DNA of 64,000 nt from positions 39,078,948-39,142,947 of the forward strand of contig CM044326.1 in NCBI GenBank assembly GCA_024291935.2. Direction: 5' to 3'. Positions 48,011-58,578 of this stretch are shown here, one piece after another. Positions within the stretch are counted from its first letter, which is position 1. The number at the start of each line of letters is the position of its first letter. Below the pieces are notes generated by a model. It saw only the letters and a program-made list of their open reading frames with translations. It was not told where the DNA came from and made no database searches. The position numbers and the translations under genes are program-made. This DNA is from Okapia johnstoni (taxonomy: Eukaryota; Chordata; Mammalia; Artiodactyla; Giraffidae).

Positions 48011-51000
48011 ACTATAGGACATTTCACCCCTAAAGAATGAATTTCACCTTTTTCTCAAGTGCACACAGAACATTCTCCAGGATAGATCATATCTGGGCCA
48101 TAAATCTAGCCTTGGTAAATTCAAAAAAATTGAAATCATTTCAAGCATCTTTTCTGATCACAATGCAGTAAGATTAGATGTCAAGTACAAGCAAAAACTA
48201 TTAAAAATACAAACATATGGAGGCTAAACAACATGCTTCTGAATAATGAACAAATCACAGAATAAATCAAAAAGGAAATCAGAATATACATAGAAACAAA
48301 TGAAAACACGACAAGCCAAAACCTATGGGATTCAGTAAAAGCAGTGCTAAGGGGAAGGGTCATAGCGATGCACGCTTACCCCAAGAAACAAGAGAAAAAT
48401 CAAATAACCTAACTTTACACCTAAAGCAACTAGAAAAAGAAGAAATGAAGAACCCCAGGGCTAGTAGAAGGAAACAACTCATAAAAATAGACCAGAAATA
48501 AATGAAAAAGAAATAAAGGAGACTACAGCAAAAATCAGCAAAACTAAAAGCTGGTTCTTTGAGAAGGTAAATAAAATAGACAACCCGTTAGCCAGACTCA
48601 TCAAGAAAAAAAGGGAAAAGAATCAAATCAACAAAATTAGAAATGAAAGTGGAGAAATCACAACAGACAACACAGAAATACAAAGGATCGTAAGAGACTA
48701 CTATCAGCAACTACATGCCAATAAAATGGACAACTTGGAAGAAGTGGATAAATTCTTAGAAAAGTATAACCTTCTAAAACTGAACCAGGAAGAAATAGAA
48801 AATCTTAACAGACCCATCCCAAGTACAGAAATCAAAACTGTAATAAAAATCTTCCAACAAACAAAAGCCCAGGACCAGATGGCTTCACAGGTGAATTCTA
48901 CCAAAAATTTAGAGAAGAGCTAACACCTATCCTACTCAAATTCTTCCAGAAAATTGCAGAGGAAGGTAAACTCCCAAACTCATTCTATGAGGCCACCATC
49001 ACCCTAATACCAAACAAGACAAATATGTCACAAAACAAGAAAACTACAGGCCAATATCACTGATAAACATAGATGCAAAAATCCTCAACAAAATTCTAGC
49101 AAACATAATCCAACAACATATTAAAAAGATCATACATCATGACCAAGTGAGCTTTATCCCAGGGATGCAAGGACTCTTCAATATTCACAAATCAATCAAT
49201 GTGATACACCACGTTAACAAATTGAAAGATAAAAACCATACGATTATCTCAACAGATGCAGAGAAAGTCTTTGACAAAATTCAACATCCATTTACGATAA
49301 ACTCTTCGGAAAGCAGGCATAGAAAGAACATACCTCAACATAATAAAAGCCATATATGATAAACCCACAGCAAACATTATCCTCAATGGCGAAAAATTGA
49401 AAGCATTTCCCCTAAAGTCAGGAACAAGACAAGGGTGCCCACTCTCACCACTACTATTCAACATAGTTTTTAAAGTTTTAGCCATAGCAATCAGAGAAGA
49501 AAAAGAAATAAAAGGAATCCAGATTGGGAAAGAAGTGAAACTCTCACTCTTTGCAGATGACATGATCCTCTACATAGAAAACCATAAAGACACTACCAGA
49601 AAATTACTAGAGCTAATCAACGTATATAGTAAAGTTGCAGGATATAAAATTAATACACAGAAATCCTTTGCATTCCTATACACTAACAAGGAGAAAACAG
49701 AAAGAGAAATTAAGGAAACAATCACATTCACCATTGTGACAAAAAGAATAAAACACTTAGGAATAAATCCACCTAAAGAAACAAAAGACTTGTGTGTAGA
49801 AAACTATAAAATACTGATGAAAGAAATCAAGACGACACAAATAGATGGAGAAATATACCATGTTCACGGATTGGAAGAATCAATATAGTGAAAAGGAGTA
49901 TACTACCCAAAGCACTCTACAGATTCAGTGTAATCTCTATCAAGCTACCAACAGTATTTTTCACAGAACTAGAACAAATAATTTCACAATTTGTATGGAA
50001 ATACAAAAAACCTGGAACAGCAAAAGTAATCTTGAGAAAGAAGAATGGAATTGGAGGAATCAACCTGCCTAACTTCAGACTATACTACAAAGCTACCGTC
50101 ATCAAGACAGTATGGACAGAAGTATAGATCAGTGAAACAAAATAGAAAGCCCAGAGATAAATCCATGCACCTATGGGCACGTTGTCTTTGACAAAGGAGG
50201 CAAAAATATACAATGAAGAAAAGAACAATCTATTTAACAAGTGGTGCTGGGAAAACTGGTCAACTACTTGTAAAAGAATGAAACTAGAACACTTTCTAAC
50301 ACTGTACACAAAAATAAACTCAAATGGATTAAAGATCTGAATGTAAGAACAGAAACTATAAAACTCCTAGAGGAAAACATAGGCAAAATGCTCTCTGACA
50401 TAAATCACAGCAAGATCCTCTATGACCCACCTCCCAGAGTAATGGAAATAAAAGCAAAAATATACAAATGGGATCTAAGTAAACTTAAAAGCTTTTAAAC
50501 AATGAAGAAAACTATAAGCAAGATGAAAAGCCTTCAGAATGGGAGAAAATAATAGCAAATGAAGCAACTGACAAACAATTAATCTCAAAAATATACAAGC
50601 AGTTTATGCAGCTCAATATCAGAAAAATAAATGACCCAATCACAAAATGGCCAAGGAACTAAACAGACAGTTCTCCAAAGAAGGCATACAGATGGCTAAC
50701 AAACATACGAAAAGATGCTCAACATCACTCGTTATCAGAGAAATGCAAATCAAAACCACAATGAGGTACCATCTCACACCAGTCAAAACGGCTGCTATCA
50801 AAAAGTCTACAAACAATAAATGCTGGAGCGAGTGTGGAGAAACGGGAACCCTCTTATACTGTTGGTGGGAATGCAAACTAGTGCAGCCGCTATGGAGAAC
50901 AGTGTGGAGAGTCCTTTAAAAACTGGAAATAGAACTGCCATACGACCCAGCAATCCCACTGTTGGGCATACACACCAAGGAAACCAGAACTGAAAGAGAC

Positions 51001-51572
51001 ACATGTATCCCAATGTTCACTGCAATACTGTTTACAATAGCTAGGATATGGAAGCAACCTAGATGTCCATCAGCAAACAAATGGATAAGGAAGCTGTGGT
51101 ACATATACACAATGGAATACTACAAAGCTATTAAAAAGAACACATTTGAATCAGTCCTAATGAGGTGGATGAAACTGGAGCCTATTATACAGAGTGAAGT
51201 AAGTCAGAAAGAAAAACACCAATACAGTATATTAATGCACATATATGGAATTTAGAAAGATGGTAACGACGACCCTATTCACGAGACAGCAAAAGAGACA
51301 CAGATATAAAGAACAGAGTTTTGGACTCTGTGGGAGAAGGCAAGGGTGGGATGATTTGAGAAAATAGCATGTATATTACCATATGTGAAATAAATGCCCA
51401 GTCCAAGTCTGATGCATGAAACAGGGCAACCCTGAGTGATGTTGATGGGGAGGGGGTTTAGGATGGGGACACATGTACACCCATGGCTGACTCATGTCAA
51501 TGTATGGCCAAAACCACCACAATATTGTAAAGTAATTCGCCTCCAATTTAAGTAAATAAATTAATTTGAAGA
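48011..51572 (+). mobile_element. 5'-truncated ruminant L1 (3.56 kb)
   Basis: LINE-1 copy beginning within ORF2 and running to its 3' end (GCCTCCAATTTAAGTAAATA then an A-rich tail). The insertion is framed by 19-bp target duplications with one mismatch (47992-48010 and 51573-51591). ORF2 is broken by stops and frameshifts. Parts of the reverse-transcriptase domain survive: [13 protein letters not shown] near 49424 and the catalytic box F-A-D-D at 49550-49561. The C-terminal cysteine-motif region and the Y-T-M-E-Y-Y block near 51103 also remain. ORF1 and the 5' UTR are absent, so it cannot be autonomous. Short open frames within it are fragments of ORF2 or their shadows. Confidence 0.96.
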
Positions 51573-51800
51573 AAAACTAAGGGTGGTTTGGGGAACCCTC
51601 CCCCAAACTTGCAGTTGCTGTCGGAAGTGAGAGTGGTAAGCTATGTTCTGTGCAAGTGGCTAGAGCTCCGGCAAAGTTCCTGAACTCTCTAGTCCCCACG
51701 GCGGCCTCCTCATTCTTCCTCTTTTTGATTGTAGCAGAGCTAGTGGCCTCCCAGGTAAAGCAGTTCTGTGGTGCTCTCACTAATGTCCACTAGTCTAGCC
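51573..51800 (+). mobile_element. ERVL-type LTR, right of nested L1
   Basis: Resumes the LTR after the target duplication: GGAACCCTCCCCCAAACTTG, CAGTTGCTGTCGGAAGTGAG. The position of its end is uncertain. Confidence 0.6.
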
Positions 51801-51948
51801 CTTCAGCAATTTTATAAGTCCCCAACTCCCTATATTAAATCCCTTTGTGCTTAAAATACCTGGAATGGTCATTGCATTAAACTTCAGCTAATGTGGGAGA
51901 GGAACTGACCCTGATAAATGACATCTTGTATCAATTCTAACAAGCAAG

Positions 51949-51974
51949 CTTTTCACATTTTAAAATGTGAAAAG
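51949..51974. repeat. Perfect 26-bp palindrome
   Basis: The half CTTTTCACATTTT is followed immediately by its exact reverse complement, with no spacer. The next base pair outward does not match. Confidence 0.97.
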
Positions 51975-52095
51975 TCTCAAAAATCAGAGTATGTCCTATA
52001 ACTGATCAATGCCATTGTAACTGGTGTTGGTTTTATTTTTTCCTTATTAGTAGCACATAAAATAATGGGTTATCTTACAACTGATAGAGCCTTGT

Positions 52096-52303
52096 GTGTG
52101 TTAGTCACTCGGTTACATCTGACTCTTTGCAACCCTGTGGACTGCAGTTTGCAAGGCTCCTCTGTCCATGGAATTCTCCAGGCAAGGATACTGGAGTGGG
52201 TGGCCATTCCCTTCTCCAGAGGATCTTCCCAACCCTGGGATTGAACCGTGGTCTTCCACATTGTGGGAAGATTCTTTACCATCTGAGCCACCAGGGAGCC
52301 TTA
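52096..52303 (-). mobile_element. Bov-tA SINE, antisense
   Basis: Antisense copy (GTGTTAGTCACTCGGTTACA to GAGCCACCAGGGAGCCTT). Possible short target duplication GAGCCTT. Confidence 0.92.
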
Positions 52304-52527
52304 GAATTTATTAAATTCTAGGATACTTGGTGTTTGCTTCCTCAGAACTTCTCTGCAGACCATCTCTCCTCTTTGTTCCACTCCCCATGTTGCACACTGG
52401 ATCTGACACTCCCAAACTCTCTCAATGATGTGGAGCTTTCCTCCTTTCTCCCACTCCATGCTTTTTGAAAGTGAAGGCAAACATCCTTAAAGAAAGGATG
52501 AAGCAGTGTGGTAATGTGATAGGAGTG

Positions 52528-52715
52528 TCGGTTTTGTGAAAGAAACAGATTCTGGAACTTCTTTCTACATTTAATTGCTGTGTGACCTTGGATAAAGTAT
52601 TGACTTCACTGAGCTTCCTCCTTCATCTGTAAATGCTAGCAGTTGTTGGGATTCAATGATATAGCATGTGTAACATTCCTGGCTCCTCGTAGGCATTCAG
52701 TAAAGTTTTTGCCTC
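52528..52715 (+). mobile_element. MIR SINE
   Basis: Sense MIR: ATTGCTGTGTGACCTTGGAT, ACTGAGCTTCCTCCTTCATC, GTAGGCATTCAGTAAAGTTT. Confidence 0.8.
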
Positions 52716-53217
52716 CTCCTTCTGCTCATCCTTCTCTTATTTTCTTCCTTCAAAACATCAGGAGGTGCACTTCACTCCATCTCCAAGAGTCAAGCTACAA
52801 GCAGCTGCCATCGTGGACTGCCAGTGGTTTGTCATGGACCCAGGTCACATACACATACATGTTCACATCCAGCTGCCAAGTTGTGAACTAGGAAAGTTAG
52901 AAGAGCTTTTCCAAAAACAAAAGCAAATTGTTGCTTTTATCTTTGCAACCATCCAGCTCTTGTTATGTTTTGATTTCAAGACTGCTCCAAGATTCTGAGA
53001 CAAAAGGCACTATATATAAGCATTATTATGAGACTCAAAGGGGCTCTGAGCAAAACAAAATCCTTTCATGACAAAAGAATTGGAGAGATGTACTGCTAAA
53101 TATAGTCACTGTGTGGAAAGTGTTTTTCCTTTTTTCCACACATCATCACCATCACCACCTCCTTACTTTAACTAAACCCACAGTACATCAATTAGTCTAC
53201 AGGCAAATATTTTTAAA

Positions 53218-53479
53218 TAATAGCAACCAACATTTTTCAGCAGTTACCATGCACCAGACATGATCCCAAGTACTTCGTATCTAGTGTCTCCTTTGGTTTT
53301 CCCTGTAGCTCTATGAGGTAGGTACCATAATTGGCCCATTTTACAGATGTGGAAATTAAATCTTGGAGAACTTAGGCAGGCAACTTGCCCAAAGTCACAC
53401 AACCAATAAGTGGTTGAGGCAGGATTTGAACTCAACTCTGCGATGTCAATGATTATGCTCTTCCTAACCAGGCTGTACT
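53218..53479 (-). mobile_element. MIR SINE, antisense, abutting inverted arm 1
   Basis: Near full-length antisense MIR: CAGTTACCATGCACCAGACA, CTCTATGAGGTAGGTACCAT, TTTTACAGATGTGGAAATTA, AAAGTCACACAACCAATAAG, GCTCTTCCTAACCAGGCTGT. Confidence 0.85.
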
Positions 53480-53631
53480 AGGTGTTCAATAAACCTTTGT
53501 TAAACAATAAATGAACTTTGATTTACACTAGCAGATTCCTTGAAGGGCTCTGCACTGTGTCCTGAATCCTCTTAAAGTTGCTTCACAGATTTTTTAAATA
53601 CCTGAGGCTTTTATCTCTGTGCTGTAAGACC
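53468..53631 (+). repeat. Inverted repeat arm 1 (about 164 bp)
   Basis: The reverse complement of 54347-54513 at about 93% identity by eye, with roughly ten substitutions, one 1-base and one 4-base gap. The outer part (AGGTGTTCAATAAACC) looks like the very end of an L2. The inner 120 bp (for example CTTAAAGTTGCTTCACAGAT) match no repeat I recognise. Confidence 0.93.
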
Positions 53632-54145
53632 AACGATGTCAAAAGGAATGTAGAACACACGTGGTCCCAGATCTTAAGAACTCTGATCACTGACATAAGT
53701 GTCAAGATCAGGTGGAGATTAACAGAATTCCTAGAAAATAGCAAAATGGGACTGGAATGAAAAGGCATTGCACATCTGTTATGGGAGGCATTAAGAGGTG
53801 GCTGACTTAGGTAATCCTTATTATCAATCCTGAAAGGCAGGTGTGATTATAATTTCATATTCTGTGAGCATAGGATCTTTAACCATGACTGTGGCTCATT
53901 AGTGACAGTGGGCTTTTATACTTGGGATTCTTTGACTCCAAAGCTGTGATTAAGTCCACACTGCCTACTGAAACTAGGTCAGTGGACTTTTCCCCACTCT
54001 TTTTCTGCATATATTTCTCTGGATAATACCTTGAGAGAGAGTGAATAATCAGGCTGTTGATAAATTATATGCACATCAAGCAAACAAGTCAATTGTTGTT
54101 TTGCCTCTAACAGGTGTGCCTTGATTGCAGACCATTAGTGACCAT

Positions 54146-54266
54146 TATAAAAGAAACCCGGGTTGCAATTTCCCAGGATTTGTATTTCTCACCAGGGAGC
54201 TGAGCTCAGACAATATTTTCAGAAGCTAACACCTGCAGCAGAGGCAGATCTCATGACCTAACAGAG
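54146..54266 (+). promoter_or_regulatory. TATA-like box with possible first exon, between the inverted arms
   Basis: TATAAAAG at 54146-54153 is followed 110 bp later by a donor-like AGAG/GTAACA (GT at 54267). The sequence between is unique and carries no repeat. Spacing would allow a start near 54176-54180. There is no transcript evidence; this could be chance. Confidence 0.25.
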
Positions 54267-54346
54267 GTAACATTTATCTTTAGAAATTAAAACATAAGCT
54301 GCAGGATAATCTGTGGACTAGATCGTCATTTCCTCTGCCTGGCATT

Positions 54347-54513
54347 GGTCTTACAGTATAGAGATAAAGCCTCAGGTGTTTTAAAAATCTGTGAAGCAAC
54401 TTTAAGAGGATTCAGGACACACTGCAGAGCCCTTCAAGGAATCCACTAGTGTAAATCAAAGTTTATCCACTTATTGTTTAACAAAGGTTTATTGAACACC
54501 TACTACAGCCTGG
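54347..54513 (-). repeat. Inverted repeat arm 2 (about 167 bp)
   Basis: Partner of arm 1; starts GGTCTTACAGTATAGAGATA and contains ATCTGTGAAGCAACTTTAAG, the complement of arm 1. Its outer end runs into further L2-like sequence (GGTTTATTGAACACCTACTA onward), which arm 1 lacks, suggesting arm 2 is the original copy. Confidence 0.93.
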
Positions 54514-54600
54514 GTGCTATGCTAGGTTCTCAGGATAGGGAGAACAAGACAAGACCACTGGCCCACGGTTGGCCCATTATCTCTCCTTAAAGCATGTTCT
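54485..54600 (-). mobile_element. L2 3' end, antisense, continuous with arm 2
   Basis: TTTATTGAACACCTACTACA, GGTGCTATGCTAGGTTCTCA, GGGAGAACAAGACAAGACCA in antisense L2 3'-end order. Confidence 0.65.
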
Positions 54601-54881
54601 CCTCCTGAACATGCTCCTCCTCCTTATTATAAAGCAATACAAATTAATTTAAAGGAAAAGAAATGATAATGGATCTCCGTAACACTAGAGTCTGTCCTAG
54701 TTTCGCCTTCCTTTTCTGAAAACTTTGCAATATTGCCTGCTAGCACTTCTTCAGCTCCAACTTCTACATCTTTAAGGCCCATTGCTCTGTCTTTACATTC
54801 ACATCTATGCAGATTTCAGAGGGTAGAAAGAAAACCTTGGGAATCATCATCACATAGTCAGCTTGTTAGAAATGAAAATGG

Positions 54882-55348
54882 CCAATAGAAGACTACTCAG
54901 CCATGAAAAGGGAATGAAATTGGGTCATCTGTAGAGACTTGGATGACCTAGAGTCTGTCATGCAGACTCTAAGTCAGAAAGAGAAAAATAAATATTGTAT
55001 ATTAATGCACATATGTGGAATCTATAAAAATGATATAGATGAGCTCATTTGCAAAACAGAAACAGAGACACAAACATAGAGAGTAGTATGAACACCAAGC
55101 GAGGAAAGAAGGGAGAGCGGAATGAACTGGGAGACTGAGATTGACATATATACACTATTTATAATTTGTATAAAATAGATAACTAATGAAGACCTACTGT
55201 ATAGCTAAGAGAACTCCACTCAGGGCTCTCTGAATGGGAAGGAAATCCAAAAAAGAGGGGATATATGTATACATATGGCTGATTCACTTTACTGTACAGT
55301 AGAAACTAACAGAGCATTATAAAGCAATAAAAATTAATTTAAAAGAAA
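54882..55348 (+). mobile_element. Older ruminant L1 3' end
   Basis: 5'-truncated L1 3' UTR: ATATTGTATATTAATGCACA, TGGAATCTATAAAAATGATA, GAAACTAACAGAGCATTATA. Exact 14-bp flanking repeats AGAAATGAAAATGG (54868-54881 and 55349-55362) look like its target duplication. Confidence 0.85.
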
Positions 55349-55432
55349 AGAAATGAAAATGGGTTATCCATGAGGATGGAAAAACTAACCCAAGGAGGGA
55401 ATATATATCAAAAAAAAAAAAAGAAGTCAAAG

Positions 55433-55685
55433 GACTTCCCTGGTGGTGCAGTGGATAAGAATCCTCCTGCCAATGCAGGTGACATGGGTTCAATTCCTGG
55501 TCCAGGAAGATTCCACATGCCACAGCCACTGAGCCAGTGCACCTGAAGCTCGTGCTCTGCAACAAGAAAAGCCACTGCAATGAGGAGCACACGTGCCTCA
55601 GTGGAGTAGCCCCCATCACTGCAGCTAGAGAAAGCCCATATGCAGCAACACAGACCCAGCACAACCAAAAAGAAAAACAGAGAGT
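55433..55685 (+). mobile_element. CHR-type SINE
   Basis: Sense CHR: GGACTTCCCTGGTGGTGCAG, TTCAATTCCTGGTCCAGGAA, GATTCCACATGCCACAGCCA, then CAACCAAAAAGAAAAACAG as tail. Confidence 0.92.
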
Positions 55686-56001
55686 TCCAGGGGCAATGGT
55701 TGAATCGCTTATGTCATGCTCATCTCCCACAGGACAGTAGCTAACAGCAGGCAGACTGAAGGAGATTTGACCCTTGAGAGAAGGAAGCCAGTGTGTGGGA
55801 GACCCATGTTTATCGGACCTTTCCATTGAGAACACTCCACAGTCGACAGGCCACAAGGTGGCTAGAACTCAAGAAGAAAACCACAATCCTTTGAGACTGA
55901 ATAGTCACCTGCATGAGAAAACCTCCAAGGCTGCGCAAAAGGGAAACAATTGGAAGGTTGAAAGTGCAGGCAGAGCCAGCTGCTGTCCCTTGCAAAGGAG
56001 A

Positions 56002-56018
56002 CTGCTGCTGCTGCTGCT
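56002..56018. repeat. CTG trinucleotide repeat (short)
   Basis: About five CTG units in unclassified intergenic DNA. Confidence 0.85.
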
Positions 56019-56106
56019 ACCCAAGTCAGAGGAGCTTGGTTATTTCAGGTTAATTTCTGGTTCATTACAGGCTACCCATTGAAAAGCAAAAAGTACCAGG
56101 CCTGAA

Positions 56107-56326
56107 GGGCTTCCTAAGTGGTGCTGGTGGTAAAGAATCTGCCTGCCAGTGCAGGAGATGCAAGAGACTTGGGTCCAATTCCTGGGTCAGGAAGATCCCC
56201 TGCAGGAGGGCATGGCAATCCACTCCAGTATTCTTGCCGGGAGAATCCCTTTGGATGGAGAAGCCTGGAGGACTACAGTTCACGGGGTCGCAAAGAGTCA
56301 GACATGACTGAGCGACTGAAGTGAAC
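56107..56326 (+). mobile_element. Bov-tA SINE
   Basis: Sense copy (GGGCTTCCTAAGTGGTGCTG to GACTGAGCGACTGAAGTGAA). The long minus-strand open frame at 56065-56853 runs through it and is spurious. Confidence 0.94.
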
Positions 56327-57073
56327 TGAAGGAATAGGGAACTAAGAAAGGGAGGCCCAACAATGTCAGTAGTGTATTTTAGGCACACAGCTAATGCGTG
56401 CCCGGGCTGGGATTCAAATCCAAGGATTCTGCCTCCAGGGCCCACACCCTCAACCACTGCTTTCAACTTTACTCTCTCAGCACCCTGTATTCTTCCTTTA
56501 AAGCTTTCACCTTCAAAGTCAACATCCAATGTCTTCGCACATTCAGTTGTTTGTCTCCTGCACAAGAAGAAAGATTCCCTAAGAGCAGAGGGCTTGCACA
56601 GTGCCTGGTACACAGGCCCATAAAAATCTGTTGAATGGACAAATGAATAGTTTGAGGTGGCTGACTCACCGAAGCCTATGCATGTATAATGCATCGATAT
56701 GTTTCCTGTTAGTAAACACATATCATTAAAAATGCAGTCCTGCCGTATAATTTCACTCCCTCTTATGATCCTGGAGGGAATTAAATCACCAATAATCACT
56801 CTGGTTGTAGCTGGGTTTATTTGCACGTATCTGTTACTATGTTTAAGCACCATCAGGAATTTATAAGCGTAATATGAATGACTCAGTATTTTGATTAATC
56901 AGCTCAGTAGGGGAAATTTCCATGGGTAATCAGACTGAACATAAAGATAGGGCACATGCTGAGAATGAATGGAGGGGAGGGGCAAGAGACAGAGAGAGAG
57001 ATGGAATTACTTTGTAGTCAGAAAGGCAGTTTGAGTCAAGGCCATGGAACTTGCAAAGTTTCTCTTTTATCAT

Positions 57074-57227
57074 TTATCTATCTGTTTGGCTGCACTGGGT
57101 CTTAGTTGCAGCATGTGAACTCTTAGCTGTGGCATGTGGGATCTAGCTCCCTGACTAGGGATCAAACCTGGGGCCCTTGCTTTGGGAGCTTGGAGCCTTA
57201 GCCACTGGACCATCAGGGGAGTCCCAC
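57074..57227 (-). mobile_element. CHR-type SINE, antisense (part of composite)
   Basis: Antisense CHR: TTTGGCTGCACTGGGTCTTA, CCCTGACTAGGGATCAAACC, GGACCATCAGGGGAGTCCC. Its left edge abuts a 20-bp duplication (57054-57073), but the partner copy lies beyond the neighbouring Bov-tA. Confidence 0.9.
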
Positions 57228-57282
57228 AAGGGGCAGAGCTTATGAAGGCGAGCAGAACAGACAGTAGCTGGGAGGTTTTTGT

Positions 57283-57487
57283 TGTTGTTTCGTCGCTAAG
57301 TCGTGTCTGACTCTGCGACCCCGTGGACTGTAGCCTGCCAGTCTCCTCTGTCCATGGGATTTCCCAGGCAAGAATACTGCAGTGGGCTGCCATTTCCTTC
57401 TCCAGGGGATCTTCCCGACCCAGAGATCAAACCTCCACATCCTGCTTGGCAGGTGGATTCTTTACCACTGAGCCACCTGGGAAGTTC
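57283..57487 (-). mobile_element. Bov-tA SINE, antisense (part of composite)
   Basis: Antisense copy (GTTGTTTCGTCGCTAAGTCG to GAGCCACCTGGGAAGTTC). It ends exactly at the second copy of the 20-bp duplication (57488-57507). Confidence 0.93.
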
Positions 57488-57521
57488 CAAAGTTTCTGTT
57501 TTATCATAAGCTTAGGTTGGT

Positions 57522-57641
57522 AGCTGTATTAATTTCCTGTGACTGCCAGGACAAATTGCCACAAACAGGTGACTTAAAAGAGCAGAAATGTATCCCTCAT
57601 AGTTCTGAAGACCAGAAGTCCAAAATCAAAGTGTCAGCAGG
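57522..57641 (-). mobile_element. Ancient repeat (L1M 3'-side type), left of nested CHR
   Basis: TAATTTCCTGTGACTGCCAG, ACAAATTGCCACAAACAGGT, GACCAGAAGTCCAAAATCAA: a well-known ancient mammalian motif. The same family appears in opposite orientation at 63755-64000. Exact family uncertain. Confidence 0.6.
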
Positions 57642-57813
57642 GGGATTTCCCTGGTGGTCCAGTGGCTAAGGATCCAAGCTCCCAATTCAGGGAACCCAGG
57701 TTTGATCCCTTGTCAGGGAACTAGATACCACATGCCTTAACTAAGACCTGATGCAGCCAAATAAATAAATAAAATAAATATTAAAGGAACAAATGAACCT
57801 ACCCCCCTCCCGA
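57642..57813 (+). mobile_element. CHR-type SINE nested in an ancient repeat
   Basis: Sense CHR (GGGATTTCCCTGGTGGTCCA to CAGCCAAATAAATAAATAAA). Target duplications CAAAGTGTCAGCAGG (57627-57641) and CAAAGTGTCATCAGG (57814-57828). Confidence 0.95.
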
Positions 57814-58165
57814 CAAAGTGTCATCAGGATCAAAAACTAGGGGAGAATCTTTCCTTGACTCTTCCAGCTTCTCATGGCTCTGGGCATGTCTCGGCACTCC
57901 TTGGCTTGTGGCAGCATCACTCCAATCTCTGCCTCTGTCTTCTCATGGCCTTTTCCTCTGTGTCCATCAAATCTCCCTCTTCTTTCTCTTTTAAGGACAC
58001 CAGTCACTGGATTTAGGACCCACCCTAAACCCAGGACAATCTCATCTCAAAATCTTTAGCTTGATTACAACTGCAATGACTCTATTTCCAAATAAAGTAG
58101 CATTTGCAGGTACAGGGGTTAGGACTTGAACTTATCTTGTTGGGGACATGATTCAACCCATAACA
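57814..58165 (-). mobile_element. Ancient repeat (L1M 3'-side type), right of nested CHR
   Basis: Resumes: GGGGAGAATCTTTCCTTGAC, GGACACCAGTCACTGGATTT, TTTCCAAATAAAGTAGCATT, GATTCAACCCATAACAC. Confidence 0.6.
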
Positions 58166-58578
58166 CCAGAGAGGCAATGTCACTGCCATAATTCCCTTGA
58201 ATGGAATACAGAGAGGGGGCTGTGCTGACAATTTCCTTCTGACTTCAGGTACTGCTGCGCATGTCCCCTGCTGCCACGTGTCCTCCCCAGATTGGATCCT
58301 GCTCTGGCACAAGCACAACCACTCTGAAGGATCCCACTCTCCAGAGACGGAAACAGAGGCCATCACTGGTTTTGCCCGAAGTTTAAGGTTAAACCAGCTG
58401 GAGGAGTCAAAGTTTGAAACCAGGTGTGGTCTTCTCCAGAGCTGGGTGTATGTCCATCCCACACTACCTGGAACACTCTCATTATTAGAAAGCCCCTGTA
58501 CTCTTTAAATCCTTTGTTAAAATACAAATATGTCCTTAGAGAAGTTAGTCAAGCCTTCATGGAAACCTCGATTTTGGA

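Noticed and set aside
56065..56853. 262-codon minus-strand open frame
   Set aside because: It includes the antisense translation of a Bov-tA SINE and unclassified DNA, with no domain and no splice context.
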